Below are positions 22,620-31,468 of a stretch of DNA of 64,000 nucleotides, piece by piece. How positions within the stretch are numbered: position 1 is the stretch's first letter; each line of letters opens with the position of its first letter. Under the pieces are notes generated by a model. The model saw nothing but the letters and a program-made list of their open reading frames with translations. It was not told the origin of the DNA and made no database searches. Source of the stretch: Sinorhizobium arboris LMG 14919. GTDB taxonomy: Bacteria; Pseudomonadota; Alphaproteobacteria; Rhizobiales; Rhizobiaceae. A program made the position numbers and the translations under genes. Where the stretch lies: the NCBI RefSeq assembly GCF_000427465.1, contig NZ_ATYB01000014.1, positions 434,001 through 498,000 on the forward strand, written 5' to 3'.

Positions 22620-23501
22620 TCACACGAATATCTGGTGCTCCGCCGTCACCAGCTCCTGCAGGAACATGGCGACCGTACGCACGCGCACCAGGTCGCGGGC
22701 GCTCTCGTGATAGGTTGTCCAGTACGCGCGGCGGATCGTCGTTTCGGGCAAGAGCCGCACCAGCTCCGGATATTGCCGGGCGATATAATTGTGCAGGATG
22801 CCGATACCCGCGTCGGAGCGGACGGCCTCGGTCTGGCCGGTGGCGCTGGAGACCTCGAACGAAGCATCCCAGCTGCGCATGACTTCTGCTGAGAAGTTGA
22901 GCGACGGCGTAAAGATCAGGTCTTCGACATAACCGATCCGGCGATGTTTTTTCAGCTCTTCGATCGTCTGCGGCGTGCCGTAGCGGGCAAGATAATCTGC
23001 CGATGCGTAGAGGCCCAGTGTATAATCCGTAAGCTTGGACGAGACGAGCCGCCCCTGTTCCGGCCGCTCGATGGTGATCGCAATATCGGCCTCGCGCTGC
23101 GACAGCGAGAAGGAGCGCGGAACAGGAACGAGCTGGAGCTTCAGCTCCGGGTAACGTGCCGTGAGCCGGCCGAGGCGCGGCGCCAGGAAGGAGACGCCGA
23201 AACCATCCGGTGCGCCGATGCGCACGGTGCCCGCGATCGCCGTATCGATCCGTCCGACCTGCGACTGGGCGGCGAGCATCTCGGTTTCCATGCGCTCGGC
23301 TGCGGCAAAGAAAACTTCGCCCTCGGCGGTCAGTTCGCAGCCGTTGGGGCGCCGGATGAGGAGTTTTGTTTTCAGCGTTTCCTCGAGCGCGGTAACCCGC
23401 CGGCTGAGCGTCGCGTGATTGATCCCGAGCCGCTTCGAGGCGGCGAGTATCTGGCCCGTCCGCGCGACGGCGAGAAAGACCCTGACGTCGTCCCAGTTCA
23501 T
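22620..23501 (-). CDS. LysR-family transcriptional regulator
   Basis: A 293-residue DNA-binding regulator. The N-terminal winged helix-turn-helix (NWDDVRVFLAVARTGQILAASKRLGINHATLSRRVTALE) is followed by a LysR substrate-binding domain starting near residue 90. ATG 23501 has GGGAAG upstream; the frame is open further but lacks a proper N-terminus there. It is divergent from mmsA with a palindrome between them, so it probably responds to a metabolite of valine, inositol or beta-alanine breakdown. Its stop lies 17 bases from tRNA-His on the opposite strand. Confidence 0.9.
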   Translation of the reverse strand: MNWDDVRVFLAVARTGQILAASKRLGINHATLSRRVTALEETLKTKLLIRRPNGCELTAEGEVFFAAAERMETEMLAAQSQVGRIDTAIAGTVRIGAPDGFGVSFLAPRLGRLTARYPELKLQLVPVPRSFSLSQREADIAITIERPEQGRLVSSKLTDYTLGLYASADYLARYGTPQTIEELKKHRRIGYVEDLIFTPSLNFSAEVMRSWDASFEVSSATGQTEAVRSDAGIGILHNYIARQYPELVRLLPETTIRRAYWTTYHESARDLVRVRTVAMFLQELVTAEHQIFV

Positions 23502-23544
23502 GCGAATACTTCCCAGGGCTTTAATATGCGCACAACGGTTCCTG

Positions 23545-23557
23545 AATTTCGGAAATT
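23545..23557. promoter_or_regulatory. Palindrome between lysR and mmsA
   Basis: AATTTC-G-GAAATT is a perfect 13-base inverted repeat in the 114-base divergent promoter region. Size and place fit a LysR-type activator site, but no binding is shown. Confidence 0.45.
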
Positions 23558-23615
23558 GAATTGTTGAAATCGTAGTGCGATCATGGGGCCACAATCAAGG
23601 CCAGGAGGAACACTC

Positions 23616-25112
23616 ATGTATGAACTCGGTCATTTCATCGACGGCAAGCGCGTTGCCGGCAAGAGCGGGCGCGTCAGCAACATCTTCAACCCGGCAACGG
23701 GCGAAGTTCAGGGCACCGTGGCGCTGGCGAGCGACGCCGAGCTCGCCGCCGCCGTCGAAAGCGCCAAGGCCGCCCAGCCGAAGTGGGCCGCCACCAACCC
23801 GCAGCGCCGCGCCCGCGTCTTCATGAAGTTCGTCCAGCTCCTGAACGACAACATGGACGAGCTGGCCGAGATTCTCTCCCGCGAGCACGGCAAGACCATC
23901 GACGACGCCAAGGGCGACATCGTGCGCGGACTCGAAGTCTGCGAATTCGTCATCGGCATTCCGCACCTGCAGAAGAGCGAGTTCACCGAAGGCGCCGGTC
24001 CCGGCATCGATATGTACTCGATCCGCCAGCCGGTCGGCGTCGGCGCCGGCATCACGCCGTTCAATTTCCCCGGCATGATCCCGATGTGGATGTTCGCTCC
24101 GGCGATCGCCTGCGGCAACGCCTTCATCCTGAAGCCCTCCGAACGCGACCCCTCCGTGCCGATCCGCCTTGCAGAACTGATGATCGAGGCCGGCCTGCCA
24201 GCCGGCATCCTCAATGTCGTAAACGGTGACAAGGGCGCGGTCGATGCGATCCTGACACATCCGGATATCGCTGCCGTATCCTTCGTCGGCTCGACCCCGA
24301 TCGCCCGCTACGTCTATGGCACGGCGGCGATGAACGGCAAGCGCGCGCAGTGCTTCGGCGGCGCGAAGAACCATATGGTCATCATGCCGGATGCCGATCT
24401 CGACCAGGCCGCCAACGCCCTGATCGGCGCCGGCTACGGGTCCGCCGGCGAGCGCTGCATGGCGATCTCGGTCGCCGTTCCGGTCGGCGAGGAAACCGCA
24501 AACCGGCTGATCGACAAGCTTGTGCCGATGGTCGAAAGCCTGCGTATCGGCCCCTACACCGACGAAAAGGCCGATATGGGCCCCGTCGTCACCAAGGAGG
24601 CGGAGCAGCGTATCCGCAGCCTGATCGACAGCGGCATCGAGCAGGGCGCGAAGCTCGTCGTGGACGGCCGCGATTTCAAGCTGCAGGGCTACGAGAACGG
24701 CCACTTCATCGGCGGCTGCCTCTTCGACCACGTCACGCCGGACATGGACATTTACAAGACGGAAATCTTCGGACCCGTCCTGTCGGTCGTACGCGCCAGC
24801 AACTACGAAGAGGCCCTGTCGCTGCCGATGAAGCACGAATACGGCAACGGAGTCGCCATCTATACCCGCGATGGGGATGCCGCCCGCGACTTTGCCTCCC
24901 GCATCAATATCGGCATGGTCGGGATCAACGTGCCGATCCCGGTTCCGCTCGCCTACCATTCCTTCGGCGGTTGGAAATCCTCCTCCTTCGGCGATCTCAA
25001 CCAGCACGGTCCGGATTCGATCAAGTTCTGGACCCGGACCAAGACCATCACCTCCCGTTGGCCGTCAGGCATCAAGGACGGTGCCGAGTTCTCGATACCG
25101 ACGATGCGGTAG
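23616..25112 (+). CDS. mmsA: Methylmalonate-semialdehyde dehydrogenase (CoA-acylating)
   Basis: A 498-residue cytosolic aldehyde dehydrogenase that turns methylmalonate semialdehyde into propionyl-CoA and malonate semialdehyde into acetyl-CoA, used for valine, beta-alanine and myo-inositol catabolism (iolA in S. meliloti). The NAD-site pattern ITPFNFPGMIPMWM and the catalytic GSAGERCMA (Cys281) are intact. ATG 23616 has GGAGG upstream; the longer frame start at 23583 is unlikely. It is divergent from a LysR gene and ends at a strong terminator. It is the only gene here that could use malonate semialdehyde. Confidence 0.95.
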   Translation: MYELGHFIDGKRVAGKSGRVSNIFNPATGEVQGTVALASDAELAAAVESAKAAQPKWAATNPQRRARVFMKFVQLLNDNMDELAEILSREHGKTIDDAKGDIVRGLEVCEFVIGIPHLQKSEFTEGAGPGIDMYSIRQPVGVGAGITPFNFPGMIPMWMFAPAIACGNAFILKPSERDPSVPIRLAELMIEAGLPAGILNVVNGDKGAVDAILTHPDIAAVSFVGSTPIARYVYGTAAMNGKRAQCFGGAKNHMVIMPDADLDQAANALIGAGYGSAGERCMAISVAVPVGEETANRLIDKLVPMVESLRIGPYTDEKADMGPVVTKEAEQRIRSLIDSGIEQGAKLVVDGRDFKLQGYENGHFIGGCLFDHVTPDMDIYKTEIFGPVLSVVRASNYEEALSLPMKHEYGNGVAIYTRDGDAARDFASRINIGMVGINVPIPVPLAYHSFGGWKSSSFGDLNQHGPDSIKFWTRTKTITSRWPSGIKDGAEFSIPTMR

Positions 25113-25141
25113 CGCGAACAAAGATCTCCTCCCTCCTATTG

Positions 25142-25167
25142 GAGCCTCCTTCGGGGGGCTCTTTTTT
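25142..25167 (+). terminator. Rho-independent terminator of mmsA
   Basis: GAGCCTCC (25142-25149), tetraloop TTCG and GGGGGCTC (25154-25161) are followed by six T. This is a textbook terminator about 30 bases after the stop. Confidence 0.93.
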
Positions 25168-25364
25168 GTTGCGCGAGATTCGGCAGGGAGATTATCCTCG
25201 GTTGTGGTCGATGCGAGTCGCAGGCTCGTATCGTTCGTCAGCTATGCACTGCGGTACGGAAAACCGTTGCAAGGTGCTCTAGCAGATGGCCGTTGGGGGA
25301 TGGTCGTCAATATCAAGCGGCAACCTGCCGGTGAGGCGGCAGGCATCGGTTTGCAGGGGGCACC

Positions 25365-26483
25365 ATGACCATGGCAGAGTCGTTGCCGGCACAAAATGCC
25401 GGCAAGCGCAGCTTCGGACGCGCGGCTGAGGGGGATATCCAGCGCCTCTCCTTCACAGGAAACGGCAGTGAATATTTCGGGATCTGGATCGTCAACATCC
25501 TTTTGACGATCATAACGCTCGGCATCTATTCGGCCTGGGCGAAGGTCCGCCGCAATCGTTATTTCTACGGCAACACCGTCCTGCTCGGGCGCGGGTTCGA
25601 GTATCACGCCAATGGCGAGCAGATTCTCATCGGCCGCCTGATCGTTTTCGCCTATCTGGTCCTCTACAACATCATGCTCACATTCGTGCCGCTCGTCGGT
25701 ATCGGTCTCGGCCTTCTGATGCTTTTCTTCGTGCCTTGGCTTGTCGCGCGGGGCCTGCGATTCAGCGCAAGAGTGACGAGCTACCGCAATGTGCGCTTCG
25801 ATTTCGTCGGCGGTGCCGGCGGCGCGTTTCTCGCCTTTATCGTCGGTCCGGTCCTGGCGGCTTTGACCCTCGGCATACTGGCGCCGCTCGCCAGCCGCTG
25901 GTCCTATCGCTATATCGGCAACAATCTGCGCTATGGACAGAAGGCGTTTTCGACCGATCCCGCTCTTGGACGGCTCTACGGAACCTGGGTTGCCCCCGCC
26001 GCGGTCCTGGTGCTGGGCATGCTGATCGCCGGCTTCTTAGTTTTTCTCGGCTTGGAATTGATCGGCTCCCTACAGGAGGAGGCCGAAGCCTCGACGGTCG
26101 GGCTCGAGGGGGTGGCCATCCTGCTGACCGCGTTCGGTTCCGTCCTTGTCTACTCCATGTTCGGCGTGGCTGCGCTCATCTACCATGCTGGGGTGCGCAA
26201 CGTCGCCTGGTGCGCCACCGCTTTCGACGGCAGGCACCGGTTGCTGAGCGACCTGTCGCGCCTGCGCTACACCTGGATCGCCGTCTCCAACCTGATCGTC
26301 ACGCTTGTTACGCTCGGCCTGATGCGGCCCTGGGCGGCAGTGAGAATGGCGCGCTACGTCAACGAGCATACAGGCGTGCGCTTCGAAGGAGATGTCGGCG
26401 AACTCTTCTCGCAGATTACACAGGAAGGCTCGGCGGTCGGGGCCGAATTCATGGATATGGAAGGATTCGACTTTGGCTTTTGA
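25365..26483 (+). CDS. DUF898 (YjgN-type) inner-membrane protein
   Basis: A 372-residue protein with about eight hydrophobic segments in two repeats. The motif FTGNGSEYFGIWIVNILLTI near the start, its later equivalents and TLGIYSAWAKVRRNRYFYGNT are typical of the DUF898/YjgN family. ATG 25365 follows a G-rich ribosome site. The end overlaps the start of the M48 peptidase gene, so the two are translationally coupled. This pairing suggests a joint envelope role; the biochemical function is unknown. Confidence 0.85.
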   Translation: MTMAESLPAQNAGKRSFGRAAEGDIQRLSFTGNGSEYFGIWIVNILLTIITLGIYSAWAKVRRNRYFYGNTVLLGRGFEYHANGEQILIGRLIVFAYLVLYNIMLTFVPLVGIGLGLLMLFFVPWLVARGLRFSARVTSYRNVRFDFVGGAGGAFLAFIVGPVLAALTLGILAPLASRWSYRYIGNNLRYGQKAFSTDPALGRLYGTWVAPAAVLVLGMLIAGFLVFLGLELIGSLQEEAEASTVGLEGVAILLTAFGSVLVYSMFGVAALIYHAGVRNVAWCATAFDGRHRLLSDLSRLRYTWIAVSNLIVTLVTLGLMRPWAAVRMARYVNEHTGVRFEGDVGELFSQITQEGSAVGAEFMDMEGFDFGF

Positions 26484-27531
26484 CGGCACAACGATCGCTT
26501 CAGGCGAGTGGCATGCACCGGGATCGAGCCGCTCCCTTCCCGCAAGCCTCGTCGAGCAAGCAGGGCGCCTCGTCGTGCACGGAGAAAGCGGCGGCGAGCT
26601 CGCGGGCGGCATCCTGCACTCGATCGAAATATCTCCCCGGGTCGGCCGCATTCCGCGCCGGGTCACCTTTCCGGACGGATCCCTGTTCGAGACTGAGGAC
26701 AATGACGCGGTCGACCGGTTCCTGGCCGGGAAAGGTCGCGCCCGCGAGGGAGCGGTCCACCGCCTGGAGCGCTTCCATCCGCGGCTGATCGCCTTCGTCG
26801 CCGCCGCGATCCTGCTTGGCGCGCTGATTTATCGCTCGGCACTGCCCTTGCTGGTGGAGGTTGCCATCGCCGTCACGCCCCCGGTCGTGCCGAATATCAT
26901 GTCGGCCAGCGCCCTGGAGACGATGGATCGGACCCTGCTGGACAAGTCGAAGCTCGACGAGGCGAGGCGCAACAGGATCGTGGAAGGTTTCCGCCGCATC
27001 GCGTCACAATCGGCACGGGGAGAGGCGGGCTATACGCTCCACTTCCGCGGAGGCGGCGCGCTCGGTCCGAACGCCTTCGCCCTGCCTGACGGAACTCTGA
27101 TCCTTACCGACGAACTCGTGGAACTCGCGGGCGAAGATACCGAGATGATCCTCGGCGTGCTTGCCCATGAAATCGGCCATGTCGAGCACAATCACAGCCT
27201 CCGGCAGATCTATCGAGCCGCCGGAGTCACCGCGCTCATCATGCTTGTCGCCGGCGACATCGGATCGGGAGTCGAGGAAGTGCTGGTGCAGGGCGGCGGT
27301 CTCCTCGCACTTTCCTACTCACGCTCCGCAGAGGCGGAAGCGGACAGGCACTCCGTCGAGCTCATGATGAAGGCGGGTTTCGATCCGACCGCGATCGCCC
27401 GTTTCTTCGAACTGCTCGAAACGAAGCTCGACGACCGGGGTGGAGCGAGCATCTTTTCCACTCATCCCTCGACGCCGGAGCGGCGTAAGGTGATCCTGGA
27501 CTGGATCGGCGCGTTCGACGAACGTAAATAA
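26473..27531 (+). CDS. M48-family metallopeptidase, membrane-anchored
   Basis: A zinc peptidase of about 352 residues. An N-terminal soluble domain (residues 1-100) precedes a membrane helix (LIAFVAAAILLGALIYRSAL, ~100-120), then the M48 catalytic domain with HEIGH (His232, Glu233, His236) and the third ligand region AEAEADRHSVELM. No ATG fits; TTG 26473 has GGAAGGA 6-12 bases upstream and overlaps the DUF898 gene by 11 bases. An upstream in-frame start at 26392 would lie deep within that gene and is unlikely. It probably degrades damaged envelope proteins. It is convergent with the iron-binding gene. Confidence 0.86.
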   Translation: MAFDGTTIASGEWHAPGSSRSLPASLVEQAGRLVVHGESGGELAGGILHSIEISPRVGRIPRRVTFPDGSLFETEDNDAVDRFLAGKGRAREGAVHRLERFHPRLIAFVAAAILLGALIYRSALPLLVEVAIAVTPPVVPNIMSASALETMDRTLLDKSKLDEARRNRIVEGFRRIASQSARGEAGYTLHFRGGGALGPNAFALPDGTLILTDELVELAGEDTEMILGVLAHEIGHVEHNHSLRQIYRAAGVTALIMLVAGDIGSGVEEVLVQGGGLLALSYSRSAEAEADRHSVELMMKAGFDPTAIARFFELLETKLDDRGGASIFSTHPSTPERRKVILDWIGAFDERK

Positions 27532-27555
27532 GGAGCACTCCGCCGGCGCAGACGA

Positions 27556-27577
27556 AAACGGCGGGCACTCGCCCGCC
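27556..27577 (-). terminator. Terminator of the iron-binding protein gene
   Basis: GGCGGGC-ACTC-GCCCGCC (27560-27577) is followed by TTTT when read on the minus strand. It lies about 30 bases past the stop of the minus-strand gene and may also stop the convergent M48 transcript. Confidence 0.75.
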
Positions 27578-27605
27578 GCCGTCGCATATATCTGGCGTGT
27601 ACGCG

Positions 27606-28649
27606 TCAATCCTGCGGGCCGTCGTTGTAGCCGACCTTGTCGACGAGTTCCGAGGCCTTCTTGCGGTTTGCCGCAATCTCGGCGAGCGGCAGCGTGTCCG
27701 GCTTGATCTCACCGAAGGACTTGACGACTTCCGACGGTTCGGCTCCCGGCAGCACCGGGTACTCGAAGACCTGTTCGGCATAGATCTTCTGCGCTTCGCC
27801 TGCGGACAGGAATTCCATGAGCTTCAGGGCATTCTCCTTGTTCGGCGCGTTCTTGGCGAGCGCCATGCCGGAGATGTTCACATGCGTGCCCCGGTCCTTC
27901 GAATTCGGGAAGAGAACCTTGATCGCCGAGGCCCATTCCTTCTGTTCGGGCTCCTTCTCGTTGGTGATCATCAGTCCGACATAGTAGCTGTTGCCGAGCG
28001 CTATGTCGCATTCGCCGGCGAAGATCGCCTTGGCCTGGTCCCGGTCGCCGCCGTCCGGCTTCCTGGCCAGATTGTTCCTGAGCCCCGTCAGCCATTTCTC
28101 CGCTTCGGCTTCACCGTGGTGGGCGATCATGGAAGCGAACAGGCCGATATTGTAGGAGTGCTGGCCGTCGCGGGTGCAGATCTTGCCCTTCCACTTCGGG
28201 TCGGCGAGTTCCTCATAGGTAATGTCGTCTTGTGCGACGCGCTCCTTGGAGGCGTAGACGACGCGGCCCCGCGTCGTCAGACCGAACCAGTTGCCTTCGG
28301 GGTCGCGAAAATGGTCGGGAATGTCCTTGTTGATGGTTTCGTTGACCACCGGCTGCGTCACGCCCGCATCCTTCGCTTCGGTCAGGCGGCTGATATCCAC
28401 GGTCAGGATCACGTCGGCAGGAGAGTTGGCGCCTTCGGCCTGGATGCGCTCGACAAGACCCTTGTCGAGGAAGAGCACGTTGGTCGAAATGCCGGTCTTC
28501 TTCGTGAAGGCGTCCAATAGCGGCTGAATGAGGTCCGGCTGCCGGTAGGAGTAGATGTTGACCTCCCCATCGGCGCGGACAGGCGCCGTAGAGGCAAGAA
28601 ATGTCGCCGCCACGGACAACGCGCCGATCAGCGCTTTCGAAATATGCAT
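27606..28649 (-). CDS. fbpA: Periplasmic iron(III)-binding protein of an ABC transporter
   Basis: A 347-residue binding protein with a signal peptide (first ~26 residues, ending PVRADG). The mature part begins VNIYSYRQPDLIQPLLDAF, as in the FbpA/AfuA/FutA family. YNIGLFASMIAHHG and DIALGNSYYVGLM include the tandem Tyr that coordinates iron. It is divergent from rirA, so iron-dependent repression by RirA is likely, and a near-match iron-responsive operator lies in between. The matching permease may be the one at 16.5-18.2 kb. Confidence 0.9.
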   Translation of the reverse strand: MHISKALIGALSVAATFLASTAPVRADGEVNIYSYRQPDLIQPLLDAFTKKTGISTNVLFLDKGLVERIQAEGANSPADVILTVDISRLTEAKDAGVTQPVVNETINKDIPDHFRDPEGNWFGLTTRGRVVYASKERVAQDDITYEELADPKWKGKICTRDGQHSYNIGLFASMIAHHGEAEAEKWLTGLRNNLARKPDGGDRDQAKAIFAGECDIALGNSYYVGLMITNEKEPEQKEWASAIKVLFPNSKDRGTHVNISGMALAKNAPNKENALKLMEFLSAGEAQKIYAEQVFEYPVLPGAEPSEVVKSFGEIKPDTLPLAEIAANRKKASELVDKVGYNDGPQD

Positions 28650-28679
28650 GGTGTTCTCTCCTTTTTCGTGTTTTAAACT

Positions 28680-28694
28680 TAACTAACTCAATCA
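28680..28694 (-). promoter_or_regulatory. Near-match iron-responsive operator (RirA box)
   Basis: On the minus strand the sequence is TGA-N9-TTA, one base from the TGA-N9-TCA rule described for RirA-regulated rhizobial promoters. It lies 31-45 bases before the iron-binding gene. Confidence 0.4.
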
Positions 28695-28838
28695 TATTTC
28701 TGCCGCCAGCAGGCGCGCCAGTCAACAGCGAAACGGTGAAGAGATAACCTTCGTGAACTTTTCCACTTTTTGGAATTGTTCCAAACTACGATCCGTCCTA
28801 TATGATGAGGCACGAATTTATCGAATCCGGAGCGAAAA

Positions 28839-29303
28839 ATGCGTCTGACGAAGCAAACCAACTACGCAGTACGCATGTTGATGTACTGCGCTGCGAACGG
28901 CGAGAAGCTCAGCCGCATTCCCGAGATCGCCAGGGCTTACGGCGTTTCCGAACTGTTCCTTTTCAAGATCCTGCAGCCGTTGACGAAAGCCGGCCTGGTT
29001 GAGACCGTGCGCGGCCGTAACGGCGGTGTCCGACTGCCGAAACCGGCGTCGGAGATCACCCTCTTCGACGTCGTGAAGGTGACGGAAGACAGTTTCGCCA
29101 TGGCGGAGTGCTTCGAGGCGGGCGAGATCGACTGCCCGCTGGTGGATAGCTGCGGCCTCAATGCCGCGCTGCGCAAGGCGCTGAACGCCTTTTTTGAAGT
29201 GCTTCAGGGGTACACGATCGACGACCTGGTCAAGGCCCGGCCGCAGATCAACTTCCTCCTGGGCCTGGAAGAGACCGCGCGTCCGCAGACGTCGGCTGCC
29301 TGA
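28839..29303 (+). CDS. rirA: Rrf2-family iron-responsive repressor RirA
   Basis: A 154-residue cytosolic regulator, the global iron repressor of rhizobia. The N-terminal winged helix (MRLTKQTNYAVRMLMYCAANG) is followed by three conserved Cys (91, 99 and 105, in MAECFEAGEIDCPLVDSC) that bind an iron-sulphur cluster. GGAGCG precedes the ATG. It is divergent from the iron-binding protein gene, a likely target. Length and sequence pattern agree with RirA rather than IscR. Confidence 0.95.
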   Translation: MRLTKQTNYAVRMLMYCAANGEKLSRIPEIARAYGVSELFLFKILQPLTKAGLVETVRGRNGGVRLPKPASEITLFDVVKVTEDSFAMAECFEAGEIDCPLVDSCGLNAALRKALNAFFEVLQGYTIDDLVKARPQINFLLGLEETARPQTSAA

Positions 29304-29770
29304 TCTGCCCTCGCCGCCGATTGTTGGAGAGGGTCGAGGAAAACCGCGTGCGGTTTTCCGCCCCCGTCTCATTCTTTGGAGTCGATCACGGTTGCGAGAT
29401 CGATCCCGGCGATCAAATGACAGAAATCGATGCCTTGCGGCGGTCTTTGCGCGTCTGACGGGAACCGCGGCGCTTTAGATCACGATGATTTCAGGTCGGG
29501 TCGAGCTGAAATCATGACCGTTATCGATTCTAACCGGATTGCGGGCGGAAAACCGCACACATGTTTCCTCATCTAATCCCGGCTGCGAGAGAAAGCCAGG
29601 GATTGTAGCGCACGCTCTATTTGCGGAAGAATTTTTCGCATAGACAAAATTCCGAAGTGACTTATTGCATTGCGACGCCAAATGTCGTTCCATCCGGCCT
29701 TGACCGGGTGTAAACGTCACGCCGTGTCGGGTAAATTACGAGAACAAAAACAAATCTGGGAAGCAAGCTC
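29304..29770. repeat. Long intergenic region with mosaic palindromes before dppA
   Basis: No gene is seen in these 467 bases. 29338-29359 is a perfect inverted repeat (GGAAAACCGC/GCGGTTTTCC, 2-base centre). 29430-29464 resembles the GCGCGTCTGA/GCGGCGCT part of the repeat at 42284-42330. 29479-29575 contains GATCACGATGATTTCAGGTC, GAGCTGAAATCATGA and GCGGGCGGAAAACCGC, which recur near 42178-42265. TTGCATTGCG (29665-29674) is a near match to the TTGCRNTGCA motif. It is a composite of RIME-like repeats. Confidence 0.6.
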
Positions 29771-31366
29771 ATGAGAAAGCTCACTACTCTTTTAGCAGCG
29801 ACGGCGCTTGCCACGCTGATGGCCGGCACCGCCTGGTCGAAAACGTTCGTCTTCTGCTCGGAAGGTTCGCCGGAAGGCTTCGATCCCGGCCTCTATACGG
29901 CCGGCACGACGTTCGACGCTGCCGCGCACACCGTTTACAGCCGCCTTCTCGAGTTCAAGAAGGGCACGACCGAGACCGAGCCCGGGCTCGCCGAAAGCTG
30001 GACGATCTCCGACGATGGCCTCGAATACACCTTCAAGCTGCGTCCCGGCGTCAAGTTCCAGACCACCGAGTTCTTCACCCCGACCCGTGAACTGAACGCC
30101 GACGATGTGGTCTTTTCGATCGAACGCCAGTGGAAATCCGACCATCCGTGGCACGGCTACGTGACCGGCGGTTCCTGGGAGTATTTCGCCGGCATGGGGC
30201 TGCCGGAACTGCTCGAGTCGGTCGAGAAGGTCGACGACATGACCGTCAAGATCAAGCTGAAGCGCAAGGAAGCGCCGTTCCTCGCCAATCTTGCCATGCC
30301 CTTCGCTTCGATCATGTCGAAGGAATATGCCGACAAGCTGCAGGCCGAAGGCAAGATGAACCAGCTCAACCAGATGCCGCTCGGCACCGGTCCTTTCGCC
30401 TTTGTCGGCTATCAGCAGGACGCGGTGATCCGCTACAAGGCTCATCCGGACTTCTGGGGCGGAAAACAGAAGATCGACGACCTGGTCTTCGCGATCACGA
30501 CGGATGCGGCCGTTCGCTTCCAGAAGCTGCAGGCCGGCGAATGCCACCTGATGCCCTACCCGAACGCGGCCGACGTGGAAGCCATGAAGGCCGATCCGAA
30601 TCTCAAGGTGATGGAGCAGGCCGGCCTCAACGTCGCTTATCTGGCCTACAACACGACGCAGGCTCCCTTTGACAAAGTCGAAGTCCGTAAGGCGCTGAAC
30701 AAGGCAATCAACAAGCAGGCGATCGTCGACGCCGTCTTCCAGGGCCAGGCCACGCCGGCGACCAATCCGATCCCGCCGACGATGTGGTCGTACAACGAGC
30801 ACATCGAAGACGACACCTACGATCCGGACGCCGCCAAGAAGATGCTCGAGGACGCCGGCGTCAAGGACCTTTCGATGAAGGTCTGGGCAATGCCGGTGGC
30901 ACGTCCCTACATGCTGAACGCCCGTCGCGCCGCCGAGCTGATGCAGGCGGACTTCGCCAAGGTCGGCGTCAAGGTCGAAATCGTATCCTACGAGTGGGCC
31001 GAATATCTCGAGAAGTCCAAGGCCAAGGACCGCGACGGTGCGGTGATCCTGGGCTGGACGGGTGACAATGGCGACCCGGACAACTTCCTCGATACGCTGC
31101 TCGGTTGCGACGCCGTCGGCGGCAACAACCGCGCACAGTGGTGCAACCAGGAGTTCGACGACCTCGTCACGAAGGCGAAGGAAGCATCCGACGTGGCAGA
31201 GCGCACCAAGCTCTACGAGGAGGCGCAGGTCGTCTTCAAGCGTGAAGCCCCCTGGGCGACGCTCGACCACTCGCTCTCCATCGTCCCGATGCGCAAGAAT
31301 GTCGAAGGCTTCGTCCAGAGCCCGCTCGGCGACTTTGCTTTCGACGGCGTTGATATTGTAGAGTAA
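29771..31366 (+). CDS. dppA: Dipeptide ABC transporter periplasmic binding protein
   Basis: A 531-residue periplasmic protein with a signal peptide (ending TAWSKT, ~23 residues). It is an SBP family 5 protein: CSEGSPEGFDPGLYTAGTTFDAA and LAESWTISDDGLEYTFKLRPGVKF are characteristic of DppA, and the Cys pair common in this group is present (CDAVGGNNRAQWC). It is the first gene of dppABCDF, with a GGGAAG ribosome site. A hairpin after it favours higher expression than the membrane genes. Dipeptide or haem-precursor substrates are known for the family; the exact substrate is not readable. Confidence 0.94.
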   Translation: MRKLTTLLAATALATLMAGTAWSKTFVFCSEGSPEGFDPGLYTAGTTFDAAAHTVYSRLLEFKKGTTETEPGLAESWTISDDGLEYTFKLRPGVKFQTTEFFTPTRELNADDVVFSIERQWKSDHPWHGYVTGGSWEYFAGMGLPELLESVEKVDDMTVKIKLKRKEAPFLANLAMPFASIMSKEYADKLQAEGKMNQLNQMPLGTGPFAFVGYQQDAVIRYKAHPDFWGGKQKIDDLVFAITTDAAVRFQKLQAGECHLMPYPNAADVEAMKADPNLKVMEQAGLNVAYLAYNTTQAPFDKVEVRKALNKAINKQAIVDAVFQGQATPATNPIPPTMWSYNEHIEDDTYDPDAAKKMLEDAGVKDLSMKVWAMPVARPYMLNARRAAELMQADFAKVGVKVEIVSYEWAEYLEKSKAKDRDGAVILGWTGDNGDPDNFLDTLLGCDAVGGNNRAQWCNQEFDDLVTKAKEASDVAERTKLYEEAQVVFKREAPWATLDHSLSIVPMRKNVEGFVQSPLGDFAFDGVDIVE

Positions 31367-31385
31367 TCTTATCGACTGATCCGAA

Positions 31386-31424
31386 GGGGGCGTTTGCCGC
31401 TGGCGAGCGCCCCTCTTCCTTTTT
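31386..31424 (+). terminator. Intercistronic hairpin after dppA
   Basis: GGGGCG (31387-31392) pairs with CGCCCC (31408-31413) and is followed by a T-rich stretch. It probably attenuates transcription between the binding-protein and permease genes. Confidence 0.6.
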
Positions 31425-31468
31425 GCCGGTGCCGCCGCATGCGGTCACGTTCGGCATGAGGTTTGACT

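Noticed and set aside
29792..31270. 492-codon minus-strand frame opposite dppA
   Set aside because: Shadow of a clear periplasmic binding-protein gene; no start signal.
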